Of a stretch of DNA of 64,000 nt, positions 26,749-35,278 are shown one piece after another. The stretch is from CAYFNF01 sp964344485 (GTDB lineage Bacteria > Patescibacteriota > Patescibacteriia > UBA9570 > XYC2-FULL-38-9), in the NCBI GenBank assembly GCA_964344485.1, contig CAYFNF010000002.1, forward strand, positions 1 through 64,000, read 5' to 3'. Below the pieces are notes generated by a model. It did no database searches, was not told the origin of the DNA, and saw only the letters and a program-made list of their open reading frames with translations. A program made the position numbers and the translations under genes. Position 1 is the stretch's first letter. Each line of letters opens with the position of its first letter.

Positions 26749-27510
26749 TTATTTATTCTTATTATCAAATTCTTGAAAATATTTGTAGTTTAAAGACGCT
26801 GAAGAGAGTGAGTAGAATAGTTCGAGAACCGCGTAGATAATGATCGCTTCCTTTAATCGGTTCATGAGTCCAAATACAGTGAATAGAAGCACGCGGTCCG
26901 AAAGCTTGAATAGTACAGAGTGTTTTACTGTGGTGAGGAATTGGCTTTGCTTTTTCCCCTCAAGCGGTGAATGCATTTTGTCTTTCTTTCCTTCGTGCTC
27001 AAGCTTGAAGTTATCTCTATTCAACGCAGCGATATTTCTGAGGAATTGAAAGAAGATAGCGATGAATGCGACAATGAAGATCCAGTACATACTGACTCCA
27101 GACGCTTGAAATACTCCATATGCTGCGCCAAGTAGGATAAACCCGTCTTTTATCTTGTCTGAGTGATAATCAAACCAGTGGCCTTTTTTTGATTGCAGCC
27201 CTTTTAGGCGTGATACTTGTCCGTCGCAGCAATCCAAGATAAACGAGAGATGCAATACAATAATACCGATGATCAAGTACATGTATTCTCCGGTTGCAAA
27301 TAGTACTGCTGTTGCCAACCCTAAAATTAGTGATAGAAAGGTGTAGTGATTTGGCTTCACAGGTAGTTTGCTGAATGCGCGTACAATCAGATACGCTACT
27401 TGAGCAGAGAACCAATAAGCGAGCACTCCGTCCTCTTTTTTTATTATCGAACGTGGATTCTTTGTATCGGAGTTCGGAGTATTAACTTTGGTGTTGTTTG
27501 ATGGTGTCAT
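26749..27510 (-). CDS. CDP-alcohol phosphatidyl-/phosphotransferase (second copy)
   Basis: 253 aa, about six helices after a ~35-residue polar N-terminus. D-C-C-D-G-Q-V-S-R, eight residues, then G-H-W-F-D-Y-H-S-D is the complete family motif. Starts inside glycerol-1-phosphate dehydrogenase (29-nt overlap), so coupled to it. With the nucleotidyltransferase and dehydrogenase upstream it suggests use of CDP-glycerol-1-phosphate or a related CDP-polyol. Confidence 0.88.
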   Translation of the reverse strand: MTPSNNTKVNTPNSDTKNPRSIIKKEDGVLAYWFSAQVAYLIVRAFSKLPVKPNHYTFLSLILGLATAVLFATGEYMYLIIGIIVLHLSFILDCCDGQVSRLKGLQSKKGHWFDYHSDKIKDGFILLGAAYGVFQASGVSMYWIFIVAFIAIFFQFLRNIAALNRDNFKLEHEGKKDKMHSPLEGKKQSQFLTTVKHSVLFKLSDRVLLFTVFGLMNRLKEAIIIYAVLELFYSLSSASLNYKYFQEFDNKNK

Positions 27511-28555
27511 TGAATGATGTTACTAATTCTGCAGCTTGTTTTTCTGTAAGTTGTAATTTTTCTAGGATGGTGTAGCGCTCTGTTCTGGTTTCAGGCGCAT
27601 GTAGAATGATTTGTACGAGCTGTTCATCCGACAGGCCTAACTCATGGTGTGATAGTGGTAGCTGAATAGAGTTATAGAAATGTGCGAGTTGCTCAATAGG
27701 CTCCTCTCGTAGGAATGCTGATAGGAGTGTTGCCCATGCGACTTGAAGACCATGTGTAGAAGTTCCAGGAAATAGCGCATCAATTGCATGTGAGATTTTG
27801 TGCTCAGATCCTGAACACGGACGTGAGTTACCCGCAATATTCATTGCAATACCTGCGATGATAAGTCCGTGCGTGAGCTTCTCTAGAAAGTGCTCAGATT
27901 GCAGGTCCACTTCTGCAGAGCGGGCAGTCTCAAAGACTAACTGTGCTCCAGAATACGCCATAGATGCTGCAAAGTCATCCACTTTGTCTTTTCCATCGTG
28001 ATACGCGAGCTGCCAATCTTTTATCGCTGAGAAATTGGATATCAAGTCACCAATTCCAGACAAGACATTATCGCGTGGAGCAGATGTGAGCATTGAAGTG
28101 TCAACTAACACACCGATCGGCATGTTCACACCTAAGCTATGGGTGTTATTCTGTTCATCCTTTAATACTGCAACTGGTGAACAGATTCCATCATTAGAAG
28201 GGGAGGTTGGAATAGAGATGTAGTTTACCTGCGCTTTAGTTGCAGCGTATTTCCCAAGGTCAAGCACTCTTCCACCACCGATACTCACCATGAGATCATT
28301 CCCTTTATCTCGGAGCTCTTGCGCGATACGATCGCCTTCCTGAATCGAGTTTTCTTTTAGTAGGATTGTTGCTGGATCACCGAGTGCATGCACTACATCA
28401 TTCCCTCCGATATCAAGCAGGTGCTCTTCGGACAGTATTAACGGCTTCTGAAAATGCAGATGGTGCTCATCTAAAATGTTACGAATAGACCCAAGATGAC
28501 CAGTGTCTATCTTAATAAATAATGGAATCTGAATATTTCGAAATAGAACAGACAT
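27482..28555 (-). CDS. egsA: sn-Glycerol-1-phosphate dehydrogenase
   Basis: 357 aa. G-G-G-R-V-L-D-L-G-K-Y near residue 93 (NAD(P) site), S-P-S-N-D-G near 118, G-I-G-D-L-I-S-N near 166, then S-E-H-K-I-S-H and S-T-H-G-L-Q giving the Asp/His/His metal ligands. These are G1PDH signatures (EgsA/AraM) within the iron/zinc polyol dehydrogenases. It reduces DHAP to sn-glycerol-1-phosphate, the archaeal lipid enantiomer; AraM is a bacterial example. Overlaps the nucleotidyltransferase stop by 1 nt. 3-Dehydroquinate-synthase-like enzymes are a less likely alternative. Confidence 0.85.
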   Translation of the reverse strand: MSVLFRNIQIPLFIKIDTGHLGSIRNILDEHHLHFQKPLILSEEHLLDIGGNDVVHALGDPATILLKENSIQEGDRIAQELRDKGNDLMVSIGGGRVLDLGKYAATKAQVNYISIPTSPSNDGICSPVAVLKDEQNNTHSLGVNMPIGVLVDTSMLTSAPRDNVLSGIGDLISNFSAIKDWQLAYHDGKDKVDDFAASMAYSGAQLVFETARSAEVDLQSEHFLEKLTHGLIIAGIAMNIAGNSRPCSGSEHKISHAIDALFPGTSTHGLQVAWATLLSAFLREEPIEQLAHFYNSIQLPLSHHELGLSDEQLVQIILHAPETRTERYTILEKLQLTEKQAAELVTSFNDTIKQHQS

Positions 28556-29286
28556 TACATCTCTTCAATTAATTGCTTAGCTTCATCCAGATCTTCATGT
28601 GTGTCTATCTCCATAACAGGCAGGCCTTCAGTTGAGATGCTTTTAATATCCACGCCGTGGTCGTTGATCATTTTTTGAATGGCATCTTCGTAGTAGACTG
28701 AGTCGTCTTCAGTAATCATCTTATCAAAGCTATCTAACAGCTTTCCTTTAATATCACTTGAGAGTTTCAAGATGCCGACGTATTCACCGTGCGCTTCATT
28801 TGGATCCAAGCTTTTATGAATATGAGTGATATGTTCATCATCGTTGATATGTACTTTCATCTCTTCATCACCCAGGTCTTTTACATCATCAATGACCATA
28901 GCATTCGCGTGGGACGAACGTACCAAGCGTTTTAAGATGTCTGCATGAAAGATTGTGTCAGAATTAATTAAGATGAAATCTTCATCGAACACTTCTTTTG
29001 CGATATGCATAGAAGCGACATTCCCTGTGGAGTCATACTGGTCGTTATAGATCAAGTTGATATTGATCTCTGGATGTTCTTTTTGGTACTCGTTTGCAAA
29101 TTCTTCCACTGCTGGGTGTCCGTGGCCAGTGACAATGTCAAAATGCGTTAACCCAGATGCAACTGCTTGATTTAGAATGTGTTCTAAGATTGTCTTTTCA
29201 CCGAGCTGCAGTAACGTTTTTGGAATAGAGTCCGTGAGTGGCTGTAAGCGTCGTGCTGCTCCTGCTGCAAGAATAATAGTCCTCAT
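28555..29286 (-). CDS. NTP transferase (LicC/IPCT-like, probable cytidylyltransferase)
   Basis: 243 aa. L-A-A-G-A-A-R-R-L-x-P-L-T with a following P-K-T-L-L is the nucleotide-binding signature; a Y-N-D-x-Y-x-S-T-G-N segment resembles the N-P-x-Y-x-x-T-N motif of phosphocholine and inositol-phosphate cytidylyltransferases; E-I-D-T-x-E-D-L ends the fold. Immediately upstream of glycerol-1-phosphate dehydrogenase, it probably makes CDP-glycerol-1-phosphate or another CDP-polyol for the CDP-alcohol transferase (inference). Confidence 0.8.
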   Translation of the reverse strand: MRTIILAAGAARRLQPLTDSIPKTLLQLGEKTILEHILNQAVASGLTHFDIVTGHGHPAVEEFANEYQKEHPEININLIYNDQYDSTGNVASMHIAKEVFDEDFILINSDTIFHADILKRLVRSSHANAMVIDDVKDLGDEEMKVHINDDEHITHIHKSLDPNEAHGEYVGILKLSSDIKGKLLDSFDKMITEDDSVYYEDAIQKMINDHGVDIKSISTEGLPVMEIDTHEDLDEAKQLIEEM

Positions 29287-29291
29287 ATCAG

Positions 29292-30728
29292 TTATTTATG
29301 CATTAATTGATTAAGAATTGTGCGATCATAGGCCTTAAAAAAGCGAAAGACCCACAGTAGTATACTATATGTAATTATACCGAAAATCACGAGAACAATA
29401 ACATGAAAATGCGGTTTTGCCAAGGTGAGCATACCCACCATTCCTGCGCTCGCGAGTAGAACTGGAACGATAGACATGAAGTTGCTAAGAATAGATTCTT
29501 TCAGATACCGAGCTGAGAATATGAGGTACGATCCCGCTATCAGACTTTCCGTGATCAAGGTTGCGACCGCTGCACCAGCTGCGCCGTGTTTTTGGATAAG
29601 CCAGATATCTAAAATGATATTTATTCCAACAGTGACCACCTGTATACCTGCACGGAGCCCTTGCCGATCAGTCGTGGTCATGGAGTTGCCCTGGCTAATG
29701 CCAAGGAATCGAATTGCTAGGAACCATCCGAGGATTTGGAGGATTAACACTGATGCAAGATACTCAGTTCCATATACTAACTGTATAATCTCTGGAGCTA
29801 ACAGCCATAGTCCAACACCAGCAGGGAAGCCGAATGCAATGAGATATCGCCAGATTGTGAAGTTTACTCGTTTATACTTCTCCATATCATTCTTGCTGTA
29901 ACGGTACATGATCGGCATAGTCACTTGAAAGATCATGAGTGGTATAAAGAGCAGCACTCCAACGAGCTTGGATGACGCTGAGTAAATACCCACTGCTGTT
30001 TTTCCATGGATAATCGAAAGAATGATCTGGTCGATCTGAAAGTACAACATGAAAAAGACGTTATAGAGCGTGAAGACGTATGACTGCTTGATCATAGGCC
30101 AGATCTCTTTTGGCGCAAAAGACGGGCGGACGAACTTTAGAGTATAGATGAACAGTGCAAGCACAATGACCACATTCACCCAGAGTCGTGAGTGCGCGAT
30201 GCCTAATAGACCGACGTCAACGTTTGCAAAGGATGTAATGATCCATAAGGTGATGAGGAAGTAGAGGATGCCGTTCAGTGTTTCTAGAATCGCTACTGCT
30301 TTTAATTTCAGTAGTACGCGGAAGATGCCCCGCATCACTTTTCTGAATTCATAGATCAATCCAGCTGCACCAAGGATGAGCATTAACGTGATGATAGTCG
30401 GATCGTACTTGAGACCAATTCCGATACTGATGATGGCGATATACAACACAATAGAAGCAAGAATTTCCACTACTAGTGTATTTCCAAAATAGAGCGACAT
30501 CTTTTTTTCGTCTCTCGCTGCTTCGCGTACAATCAATGTGCTCATTCCGATGTCGTTCAATGCAAGAAATGCATTGGACCACGCTAGAGCAGTTTCATAC
30601 ATTCCGAATCGATCAACCCCAAGATAGCGCGCAGCATAGATCATGATTCCAGCAGTTAAGAACCGAAACGCAGTTCGTGCGATCAGGAGGTACGAGATAT
30701 TCTTAAAGACTTTGCGTACTAACGACAT
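29292..30728 (-). CDS. Polysaccharide flippase (MATE/Wzx-like)
   Basis: 478 aa, 12-14 hydrophobic helices. The N-terminus (R-F-L-T-A-G-I-M-I-Y-A-A-R-Y-L-G-V-D-R-F-G) has the Arg/Gly pattern of the polysaccharide-biosynthesis exporter family. Moves lipid-linked oligosaccharides to the outer face. The start overlaps the GT4 stop upstream by 10 nt. One of three such proteins in the window. Confidence 0.87.
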   Translation of the reverse strand: MSLVRKVFKNISYLLIARTAFRFLTAGIMIYAARYLGVDRFGMYETALAWSNAFLALNDIGMSTLIVREAARDEKKMSLYFGNTLVVEILASIVLYIAIISIGIGLKYDPTIITLMLILGAAGLIYEFRKVMRGIFRVLLKLKAVAILETLNGILYFLITLWIITSFANVDVGLLGIAHSRLWVNVVIVLALFIYTLKFVRPSFAPKEIWPMIKQSYVFTLYNVFFMLYFQIDQIILSIIHGKTAVGIYSASSKLVGVLLFIPLMIFQVTMPIMYRYSKNDMEKYKRVNFTIWRYLIAFGFPAGVGLWLLAPEIIQLVYGTEYLASVLILQILGWFLAIRFLGISQGNSMTTTDRQGLRAGIQVVTVGINIILDIWLIQKHGAAGAAVATLITESLIAGSYLIFSARYLKESILSNFMSIVPVLLASAGMVGMLTLAKPHFHVIVLVIFGIITYSILLWVFRFFKAYDRTILNQLMHK

Positions 30729-31822
30729 AGTTTATGATCTGTTTTTTCAAGTGAATCAAAGACGTCCTGGTACTGCTGTGCTACCTGTGTCCATTGAAAC
30801 GTTTGTAACGTATACTCTGCTGCACGTCTTCCAAAGTCCTGACGCTCATGGTTGCGCGAGATCCAATACGTTAGCGTGTCTGCCCAGATTTTAGCATCTT
30901 GTGGAGGCAGAAGAACTCCATTTTTTTTGTCATGAATCGCAGCTGGGAGACCGTCGATGTTTGATGCGAGCACTACATTTCCGTATGCTGCTCCTTCAAT
31001 CGCGACAAAACCAAAGCCTTCGATATCATCTGTTACTGGAATATTTGGCACTACACAAATGTCAGCGCCAGTGTAGAGCTGTTGTAGTGTTTCATCGTTT
31101 ACTGCACCGAGTACGGTGATGTTTTCTTCTAATGAATGTTTTGTAATAAGAGATTCTATTCTTGAGCGTTCTGGGCCATCTGAAGCGATTATAAGAAGTG
31201 GATTTTGCTTGATTATTTTTAGCATTACGTGCTCAATGAACCACGGCATACCTTTTCGTTGAACCAAGCGTCCAACAGAGAGAATAATACAGCGGTCTCC
31301 CAGATCTTCAACAGAGCAGTTCAGTATATTCGCGATATATTCTTTTGCAGAGTGTTTGTTCATTTTTTTCGGGGGAAGCACGCCATGAGGGATTCTTCTT
31401 ATATCTTTTTTTTGAACACCGAAGCGTTCTAAGTGCTGTGATGTATTCTTACTAATACAGACAAATAGATCGATATGACGAAGGGATCGTTTTAATAACC
31501 ATCGATAGAGCCACTGTTGTTGCGCAAAGGTAATATCAAGACCATGTACGGTGACAACAATCGGAGCAGTACTGAAGCGCTTCAGAACGATTGCAAGTGG
31601 TGCAAGTACTAAATCTCCAAGATGAAATACAGACGCATCCGAACGTTTTCGTAGTGCACGCAGGAGCAGTAATGGTGCGATCCAAAAAATATCACGCGGT
31701 CGTTTGCTTGCATGAATGATGCTATGATGCGAAGGAAGAAAGTGTCGCAATAACTGATAACTGAATGTCTCCATTCCACCTTTCACTGGCGGATATTTTC
31801 TAGTGATAAAAATAACTGACAT
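30719..31822 (-). CDS. Glycosyltransferase family 4
   Basis: 367 aa. P-P-V-K-G-G-M-E-T-F near residue 12; S-V-G-R-L-V-Q-R-K-G near 190; the donor site is E-G-F-G-F-V-A-I-E-G, with Gly where many GT4 enzymes have Ala. First gene of the seven-gene minus operon 31822-24860, with its own promoter at 31842-31870. Confidence 0.88.
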   Translation of the reverse strand: MSVIFITRKYPPVKGGMETFSYQLLRHFLPSHHSIIHASKRPRDIFWIAPLLLLRALRKRSDASVFHLGDLVLAPLAIVLKRFSTAPIVVTVHGLDITFAQQQWLYRWLLKRSLRHIDLFVCISKNTSQHLERFGVQKKDIRRIPHGVLPPKKMNKHSAKEYIANILNCSVEDLGDRCIILSVGRLVQRKGMPWFIEHVMLKIIKQNPLLIIASDGPERSRIESLITKHSLEENITVLGAVNDETLQQLYTGADICVVPNIPVTDDIEGFGFVAIEGAAYGNVVLASNIDGLPAAIHDKKNGVLLPPQDAKIWADTLTYWISRNHERQDFGRRAAEYTLQTFQWTQVAQQYQDVFDSLEKTDHKLCR

Positions 31823-31841
31823 AGGGGTGTTTCAGCAATAT

Positions 31842-31870
31842 ATTGTAGCTAAAATGACCTTATTTTGCAA
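31842..31870 (-). promoter_or_regulatory. Sigma70 promoter of the minus-strand G1P operon
   Basis: On the minus strand: TTGCAA (31870-31865), 17-nt spacer, TACAAT (31847-31842). Leader to ATG 31822 is about 12 nt. The -35 is covered by a dyad (31862-31877). Confidence 0.7.
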
Positions 31871-31877
31871 GCAAAAT
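31862..31877. promoter_or_regulatory. Dyad ATTTTGC-AA-GCAAAAT between divergent genes
   Basis: Perfect 7-bp inverted repeat with a 2-nt centre over the -35 box of the minus operon, in the 143-nt region between divergent genes. A plausible repressor or activator site. Confidence 0.45.
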
Positions 31878-31927
31878 GTAACGTTGTATCGTCAGTACTA
31901 TTGTAAGAATATTCATTGCACATGAGG

Positions 31928-31955
31928 TTGATTTTTCACAGATTTTTGATAAGCT
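31928..31955 (+). promoter_or_regulatory. Promoter for GT-C gene at 31966
   Basis: TTGATT (31928-31933), 16 nt, TAAGCT (31950-31955), 10 nt before ATG 31966. Leader of 3-4 nt at most. Confidence 0.55.
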
Positions 31956-31965
31956 CACAAAAGAG

Positions 31966-34008
31966 ATGTCCGTTGCTAAACGAAAAACGAAAAAAGAGTC
32001 AATTCCAGGGATCTGGTCGATGCTTAATGTCGCCAGCATCGTATTATATGTAGTGATACTGTTACTCCCCGACCCATTGTTCACGGATGTGATGCACATT
32101 CCTCGATGGTATTGGTATACCGTGGTTTCCGTGATCGCGCTTGGTAGTAGTTACTATACCTCTCGACAGTCGCAGTATTCAATGCGACTGGTATTTGCGC
32201 TTATCGTCTTTCCAGTATTGAGCTTTGCTCAGATGCTATTGATTATCGGGGAGATGAAGTTCGAACCATTAGTTATGATATTGAGCTGTCTATGGGCAGC
32301 AGTAGTAGTAGAGATCTGTTTCTATTACAAAGCACAGTTACTGCAAGAGAGGGGATGGAAACGCTTTGTATGGCTTGCGCTGCTCCTGTCAGTTGTACTT
32401 GTTGGATATTATCGAGTTGTGCAAGAGAATGAGATCACGCCAATTCTATTCCTGGTACTTGCACTGTTGTGGTCCGTAGTATTTCGATATATTCCACATA
32501 AAAAAGAGAAGACAAAAAAGGCCGGATCGATTAGTTCGATTATATGGTTGGTAGCAGTTGGTGTAGTGGTGCTTCTAGGAGCATATCATCGCATTGCTGC
32601 AGTAGACACCTATTCATTTCAAAATGATGAGTATTATCACGTCAACACGGCAAAAGGTTTGATTGAAACCGGAGAGTACGTGCAATGGGATTGGTTAGAG
32701 CAAGCGGCTGGAGAAGAGTATGTACGAGGGAGTATATATACCTGGCAAGTAGCGAAGAGTGTTCAGTGGTTTGGTGAGAGCGAATGGGCGTTTCGGTTAC
32801 CCGCTCTTCTATGGGGCATTGTGTTTCTGGGCATGCTCGCGTTGTTTGTTCGCCGTATATCTCAATCATGGGAGATATCTTTCTACGTAACGACTCTAGC
32901 AAGTCTGGATAATGGATATATCTGGTCGTCCAACTACACTCGTATGTATTCCATGTTAACAGTTGCTGTAGTGATTATCCTCTGGTGGTATTGGAAATCA
33001 TTACATATTTCAAATAAAAAAGGAGATGTTCCAATTGCCCAGCGATGGATCTGGTTTTTCTTAGCAATACTGTTAGCTGTAGCAGCAATGAGCATTCATT
33101 TCTCCAGTTTATTGTTGGTTGTGGGCATGATTCTTACTACTGTAGTCTTTGCATTTCGGTATCCAGCGCAACGAACGTATCAGAAGCAAGTGGTAGTAGT
33201 TGTTATGCTAAGCATAGTTGGACTTGGAATACATCTGCTGTATCCGTTTTTGCCGCTAGATGCGTTTACAGTACGGCAGAATATTTTAGATTCTTACCTG
33301 CACTTTCCGTTTCAGAATATGATTGTTCCAGCATTTGGAATGATTCTCGTATGTGCGTTTATTCTTACTTCAATATGGAAACGATGGTCTGCGCCAATAC
33401 TGTTTGCAGTAATGGTGAGCATGCCAATCCTGACTTATATGACGTTCATTTCGTACTGGTATGATGCACGGAAGTATGCGCTCTTTGTTATCTTTTTAGT
33501 GTTTTGCGTTCTTGCATATGCGTGGCGTTCCGTTATTTCGAAATTAATTCGCAATCGCTTAATTGCTGGAGTTGTTTCGGTGTTACTATTTCTGTGGTGC
33601 GTACTCTCTCTTTCAGTTCCAGGCGTTTCACAGTCGTTTCTCTTTGATGCTGCACGCTCTGATACTGCATATGCAGAGACCTCGCTTCATAATTATGAGG
33701 TGGCGTATCATACGGTTGAGGAGTATGCAGAGATAGGTGATGCAGTAGTGACGCTACAACCGCGATCGTATTATTTTTCGCGCACTGACTTGAATCACTA
33801 TCAGATACTGTCTCAGAAACAAGCGCTCGCTCATCAGATAGATGACATAAGGGTCGATTATGAGCGTGGATGGATAATATGGCCAAAGCATAAAGATTAT
33901 CACCTCACACAGGGTTTCAAGTCTCATATATCAGAGAATTACAAACGGTTCAAAAAAGCACCATTTACGAATATGGTGATCTATAAATGGAATGATTCAG
34001 CACAGTAG
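31966..34008 (+). CDS. GT-C (GT39/PMT-like) membrane glycosyltransferase
   Basis: 680 aa, about 14 helices then a soluble C-terminal part of ~110 aa. After four to five N-terminal helices, F-Q-N-D-E-Y-Y-H-V-N holds the D-E pair of the GT39 catalytic loop, and W-A-F-R-L-P-A-L-L-W-G follows, as in ArnT/PMT-type enzymes. Probably uses polyprenyl-phosphate sugars outside the membrane. Its stop abuts the stop of the convergent gene with no spacer. Confidence 0.82.
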   Translation: MSVAKRKTKKESIPGIWSMLNVASIVLYVVILLLPDPLFTDVMHIPRWYWYTVVSVIALGSSYYTSRQSQYSMRLVFALIVFPVLSFAQMLLIIGEMKFEPLVMILSCLWAAVVVEICFYYKAQLLQERGWKRFVWLALLLSVVLVGYYRVVQENEITPILFLVLALLWSVVFRYIPHKKEKTKKAGSISSIIWLVAVGVVVLLGAYHRIAAVDTYSFQNDEYYHVNTAKGLIETGEYVQWDWLEQAAGEEYVRGSIYTWQVAKSVQWFGESEWAFRLPALLWGIVFLGMLALFVRRISQSWEISFYVTTLASLDNGYIWSSNYTRMYSMLTVAVVIILWWYWKSLHISNKKGDVPIAQRWIWFFLAILLAVAAMSIHFSSLLLVVGMILTTVVFAFRYPAQRTYQKQVVVVVMLSIVGLGIHLLYPFLPLDAFTVRQNILDSYLHFPFQNMIVPAFGMILVCAFILTSIWKRWSAPILFAVMVSMPILTYMTFISYWYDARKYALFVIFLVFCVLAYAWRSVISKLIRNRLIAGVVSVLLFLWCVLSLSVPGVSQSFLFDAARSDTAYAETSLHNYEVAYHTVEEYAEIGDAVVTLQPRSYYFSRTDLNHYQILSQKQALAHQIDDIRVDYERGWIIWPKHKDYHLTQGFKSHISENYKRFKKAPFTNMVIYKWNDSAQ

Positions 34009-35187
34009 CTATTCTTTCAATAACTTTCGATACATTCGGTCAATCACTTCTGCGGTGTTGTCCCAGGAGAAATGTTGTAGTAGATGCTGATAGTTATCTT
34101 CGCCGATTTTGTGTAATGTCTCTTCAGATGCGGAGAACGCTTCTTGTAGTGCGGTTCCCAAGCTTGGAACTGTTGTTTCTGTTGCTAACAATGTGTCGCT
34201 CGGAAGCATGTGATCGGTATTAATGGATTGAAATGCGACGACCGGAAGTTTGGCTGCCATGTAGTTGAGGATTTTACCGCTGGATTGAGTTGAGGTTGGA
34301 GGTTTTGGGTCTACACTGATATCAGCACTTTGCTGATATTTTGATACTTCTTCAAATGGAACATGTCCTAGAAATGTAAAACGATCAGCAACCTGTTTCT
34401 TTTCCGCGATTTCCTTATAGTGCTGATGCGGATCGCCGATACATAGGACATGTACTTTGGGGAATTGTTCTAATAACGGAATAACTGCGTCAAAGAACAG
34501 GTCGACACCTTTGTCATTTGTCATGCCGCCAGCGTAGACACATAAGCAGTGTGAAGAATTGAGCTTCAGAGTTTTTCGCAGTTCAGTTCGTTCGTCTTCG
34601 GATATAAAGTCTACTGGTTGCGCACTGTCTGCTGCGACCTCACACGGAGTATCAGCTGGAAGCAAGCCGTTATCATGAATAAACTGTTTTAACGAGTCCG
34701 AGCTGGTCACAATACCATCTGAAACTTTATATGAGAGTCGTTCAAAGAAATTTAGCACCGGTCTGAGCGGCCAAACTAAACGCTTGAGGTGTCCTTCCAT
34801 CTCTTTCACTAGACTGCCTTGTGCGTCAAATACCAATGGTGGCTTCTCTTTTAGAAAAAAACGAGCAGCCCAGGCAACGAGAATGCCTTCATGCAAGTGC
34901 GCGTGTATGACATCTGGCTTCCACTTCCGTGCTACGCGCATCGTCTTGAGAAACAGCAAACCATCAATATAGAGTTTGTGCCACGATGGACCAGATTCCT
35001 TTTTTGAGTACCACGGAATGCGGATAGTGCGAACGATTTTTACATCTTCCGGAGTATCACCCAAAAAATAGGTAATAACTTTGAGCGTCATGCCTTTGCG
35101 GGTACTTGCAGTTGCTTCTTCAGCGATTCTGATGTGACAACCACGGTTTGAAAAAAACGGCGTGGGTGCAATAACAAGAACTTTCAT
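34009..35187 (-). CDS. Glycosyltransferase family 4
   Basis: 392 aa from ATG 35187 (M-K-V-L-V-I-A-P-T-P); an upstream in-frame extension to 35280 runs through the divergent promoter region and is rejected. R-I-A-E-E-A near residue 20; Y-A-G-G-M-T-N-D-K-G near 217; S-T-Q-S-S-G-K-I-L-N-Y-M-A-A-K, a variant donor motif lacking the usual E-x7-E. Cytoplasmic. Confidence 0.85.
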   Translation of the reverse strand: MKVLVIAPTPFFSNRGCHIRIAEEATASTRKGMTLKVITYFLGDTPEDVKIVRTIRIPWYSKKESGPSWHKLYIDGLLFLKTMRVARKWKPDVIHAHLHEGILVAWAARFFLKEKPPLVFDAQGSLVKEMEGHLKRLVWPLRPVLNFFERLSYKVSDGIVTSSDSLKQFIHDNGLLPADTPCEVAADSAQPVDFISEDERTELRKTLKLNSSHCLCVYAGGMTNDKGVDLFFDAVIPLLEQFPKVHVLCIGDPHQHYKEIAEKKQVADRFTFLGHVPFEEVSKYQQSADISVDPKPPTSTQSSGKILNYMAAKLPVVAFQSINTDHMLPSDTLLATETTVPSLGTALQEAFSASEETLHKIGEDNYQHLLQHFSWDNTAEVIDRMYRKLLKE

Positions 35188-35193
35188 AGTGTA

Positions 35194-35199
35194 ATTATC
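35194..35199 (-). promoter_or_regulatory. -10 box (GATAAT) for the minus GT4 gene
   Basis: GATAAT on the minus strand ends 6 nt before ATG 35187, matching the leaderless spacing seen elsewhere. No good -35. Confidence 0.4.
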
Positions 35200-35225
35200 A
35201 GCTAGTTTTTGGCTTGAAAAATCAA

Positions 35226-35255
35226 TATAATATGGTAGTCTTACCAAGGTACCAT
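35226..35255 (+). promoter_or_regulatory. TATAAT followed by ATGGTA/TACCAT dyad
   Basis: TATAAT (35226-35231) with an inverted repeat ATGGTA (35232-35237) / TACCAT (35250-35255) just after it, 23 nt before ATG 35279. A possible promoter-operator for the plus-strand GT4. Confidence 0.35.
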
Positions 35256-35278
35256 AGTTAATAGATTGTGCCATAGAC

